Assembly: GCA_002707145.1 (NCBI GenBank)
Contig: PAMD01000006.1
Span: 117,399-181,398, forward strand
Length of the DNA stretch: 64,000 nucleotides
Reading direction: 5' to 3'
Source: Flavobacteriales bacterium
GTDB taxonomy: Bacteria; Bacteroidota; Bacteroidia; Flavobacteriales; UBA7430
Shown: positions 63,052-64,000 of the stretch, piece after piece
How the letters are laid out: the number at the start of each line of letters is the position of its first letter
Numbering within the stretch: position 1 is the stretch's first letter
Notes under the pieces: model-generated
Told to the model about the DNA's origin: nothing
The model's input: the letters and a program-made list of their open reading frames with translations, nothing else
Database searches by the model: none
Position numbers and translations under genes: made by a program

Positions 63052-63435
63052 TTACGTTATCATTTTTTTTAAATTAAAAAAAGAATTAACTACATCATCT
63101 TTTATTTCTTTATCTGAGTGATCGTTTGAATAATAGCCATCTACGTTATTGAATAACTCCTCACTGATTATGTTTTTATCATTATTCATGTTTAAAAAAA
63201 CAATCTTACACAATGGATTAATTATTTTAATTTTTTTAATTAAATCCATCACATTTGTTTCGGTCACAATAACATTAATGAAAACTAAATCAACCAAATT
63301 ATCATTTAAGTAACTCAAAGCATGTTTAGGAGATTGAAAAATATAATCAATTTTGAAATTGATCATTTCTAAAATATTGAAAAATCTATCCTTATAAACT
63401 TTTTGGTTGTTAATTATTATTCTTTTTTTATTCAT
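63052..63435 (-). CDS. Degenerate receiver-like protein
   Basis: A 127-residue protein with the layout of a response-regulator receiver domain: RIIINNQKVYKDRFFNILEM, then DLVFINVIVTETNVMDLI at the phosphorylation strand, IVFLNMNND and DGYYSNDHSDKEI at the last conserved strand. The phospho-acceptor Asp of a normal DLVFxDxxMP motif is Asn here (FINV) and the conserved Lys near the end (LLKD) is missing. No output domain follows. It is either a pseudo-receiver used for binding or a decaying gene. It is very AT-rich. Confidence 0.55.
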   Translation of the reverse strand: MNKKRIIINNQKVYKDRFFNILEMINFKIDYIFQSPKHALSYLNDNLVDLVFINVIVTETNVMDLIKKIKIINPLCKIVFLNMNNDKNIISEELFNNVDGYYSNDHSDKEIKDDVVNSFFNLKKMIT

Positions 63436-63542
63436 ATTTAAAATTTGATTAAAAAATGTATCATGATTTAAAACCTATTATTTTGACACCACAAAATTAT
63501 ATTGAAAAAATAAAATGTTTAATTTTTTTATGTTTATCATGA

Positions 63543-63569
63543 TAATACACCTAATACACCTAATACACC
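63543..63569. repeat. Three tandem copies of a 9-bp unit
   Basis: TAATACACC is repeated three times without change, ending 13 nt before the start of the next gene. Copy number could change by slippage and alter promoter spacing; this is inference. Confidence 0.85.
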
Positions 63570-63582
63570 TATTTTAGCATAT

Positions 63583-64000
63583 ATGTTTAGAAAAAAAATA
63601 ATTTTCTCTTTGTTTTGTATTCTATTGTCAGTTAATGGGTTTTCAACCAATCCATATACTATTAATACATCAGAAATTATTAAGCAATTAAAAAAAATAG
63701 GAGTATATGAGAATATCTTAAATTTTAACTCAACTTTTTTTAGCAGTATTGTATATAAAAACGATTCCACTATTTATTATAACCCAAATAATACTCTTTA
63801 TTTGTTCGAAATTTATTTAGGAGATATTCCTAAAGTGTCTATGATTTCAAAGCAAGTTCAAGATGGGCTAACTAATAATAGGCACTTATTTTTATATAAT
63901 ATATAGCTATGGAGGAGATGGTCTCTTTGACTCATTTTCGGGGCTACTTTATTTTGATGATCTAACTGGTCTTTGGCTAAACCAAGAAATCAATGACTAT
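63583..64000 (+). pseudogene. Exported protein gene with frameshift, cut by window edge
   Basis: The ATG at 63583 opens a frame with a clear signal peptide (FRKKIIFSLFCILLSVNGFS) that runs 107 residues to a TAG at about 63904. The +1 frame then continues open to the window end and reads IIYSYGGDGLFDSFSGLLYF, DDLTGLWLNQEINDY. The text on both sides is protein-like, so one base was probably lost or gained near 63880-63900. No family is recognised. Whether it is a real disruption or a base-call error cannot be told here. Confidence 0.5.

Overview
This 64 kb window is chromosomal DNA of a low-GC marine-type member of the Bacteroidota, most likely order Flavobacteriales (Cryomorphaceae/Crocinitomicaceae-like; family placement is inference). 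The grounds are a complete alternative complex III operon, the gliding/type IX secretion accessory genes gldE, gldD and gldH, two proteins with type IX sorting tails, DUF3127, DUF4286, GSCFA and GT117 (DUF2723) families, an AURKAIP1/COX24-like mini ribosomal protein, genes generally lacking Shine-Dalgarno sequences, and promoter elements of the Bacteroidota TANNTTTG type. Gene order follows known flavobacterial blocks (rimP-nusA-infB / SPOR / actABCDEF; mutY-ssb-gldE-gldD; ricT-gldH-PBP1A; rsmA-mgtE).

Layout. 1-2.7 kb: 5' part of an aspartate kinase, tRNA-Leu(TAG), a flavin reductase-fold protein and DUF3127. 2.7-11.1 kb: actABCDEF (minus strand), the quinol:cytochrome c/HiPIP oxidoreductase that replaces complex bc1. 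11.2-16.3 kb: a SPOR protein, then infB-nusA-rimP. 16.4-19 kb: a secreted thioredoxin-fold protein with a type IX tail, and tRNA-Gln(TTG). 19-30.1 kb: GT117 membrane protein, thioredoxin-like and rhodanese-like small proteins, a lipoprotein ORF broken by TGA, fumC, GSCFA, a decayed arsC/spx-like gene, prfB, recX, rng, a 30-residue ribosomal protein, a TPR protein and HU. 30.2-36.4 kb: mutY, ssb, gldE, frameshifted gldD, ctaA, an HMA-domain metal protein and a DMT transporter. 36.4-45.7 kb: rplU-rpmA, serS, a lipoprotein/TPR/DUF4286/rsmA/mgtE/hydroxyacid dehydrogenase run, and a two-subunit 3-oxoacid CoA-transferase. 45.7-59.6 kb: PBP1A, gldH, ricT, holB, pgk, cvpA, pheS, rnr, a type IX-secreted M43 metalloprotease and a GNAT acetyltransferase. 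59.6-64 kb is accessory in character: a collagen-like surface protein, a 37-residue membrane peptide, repeated hairpin/poly-C modules, small broken reading frames, a degenerate receiver protein and a frameshifted secreted protein cut by the window edge.

How the genes fit together. Most of the window is housekeeping: respiration (ACIII, heme A synthase), translation (IF-2, RF2, L21, L27, SerRS, PheS, RimP, RsmA), RNA turnover (RNase G, RNase R), DNA replication and repair (SSB, MutY, delta prime, RecX), and central carbon (FumC, Pgk, CoA-transferase). The gld genes and the type IX tails show a functioning type IX secretion system elsewhere in the genome. The notable signals are an A11-tract frameshift in gldD, two decaying genes in the fumC-prfB stretch, and the mosaic 59.6-64 kb region with collagen-like repeats and duplicated terminator/poly-C modules. 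I did not find a convincing new defence or mobile system; no insertion sequence, CRISPR array, prophage or rRNA operon is visible.
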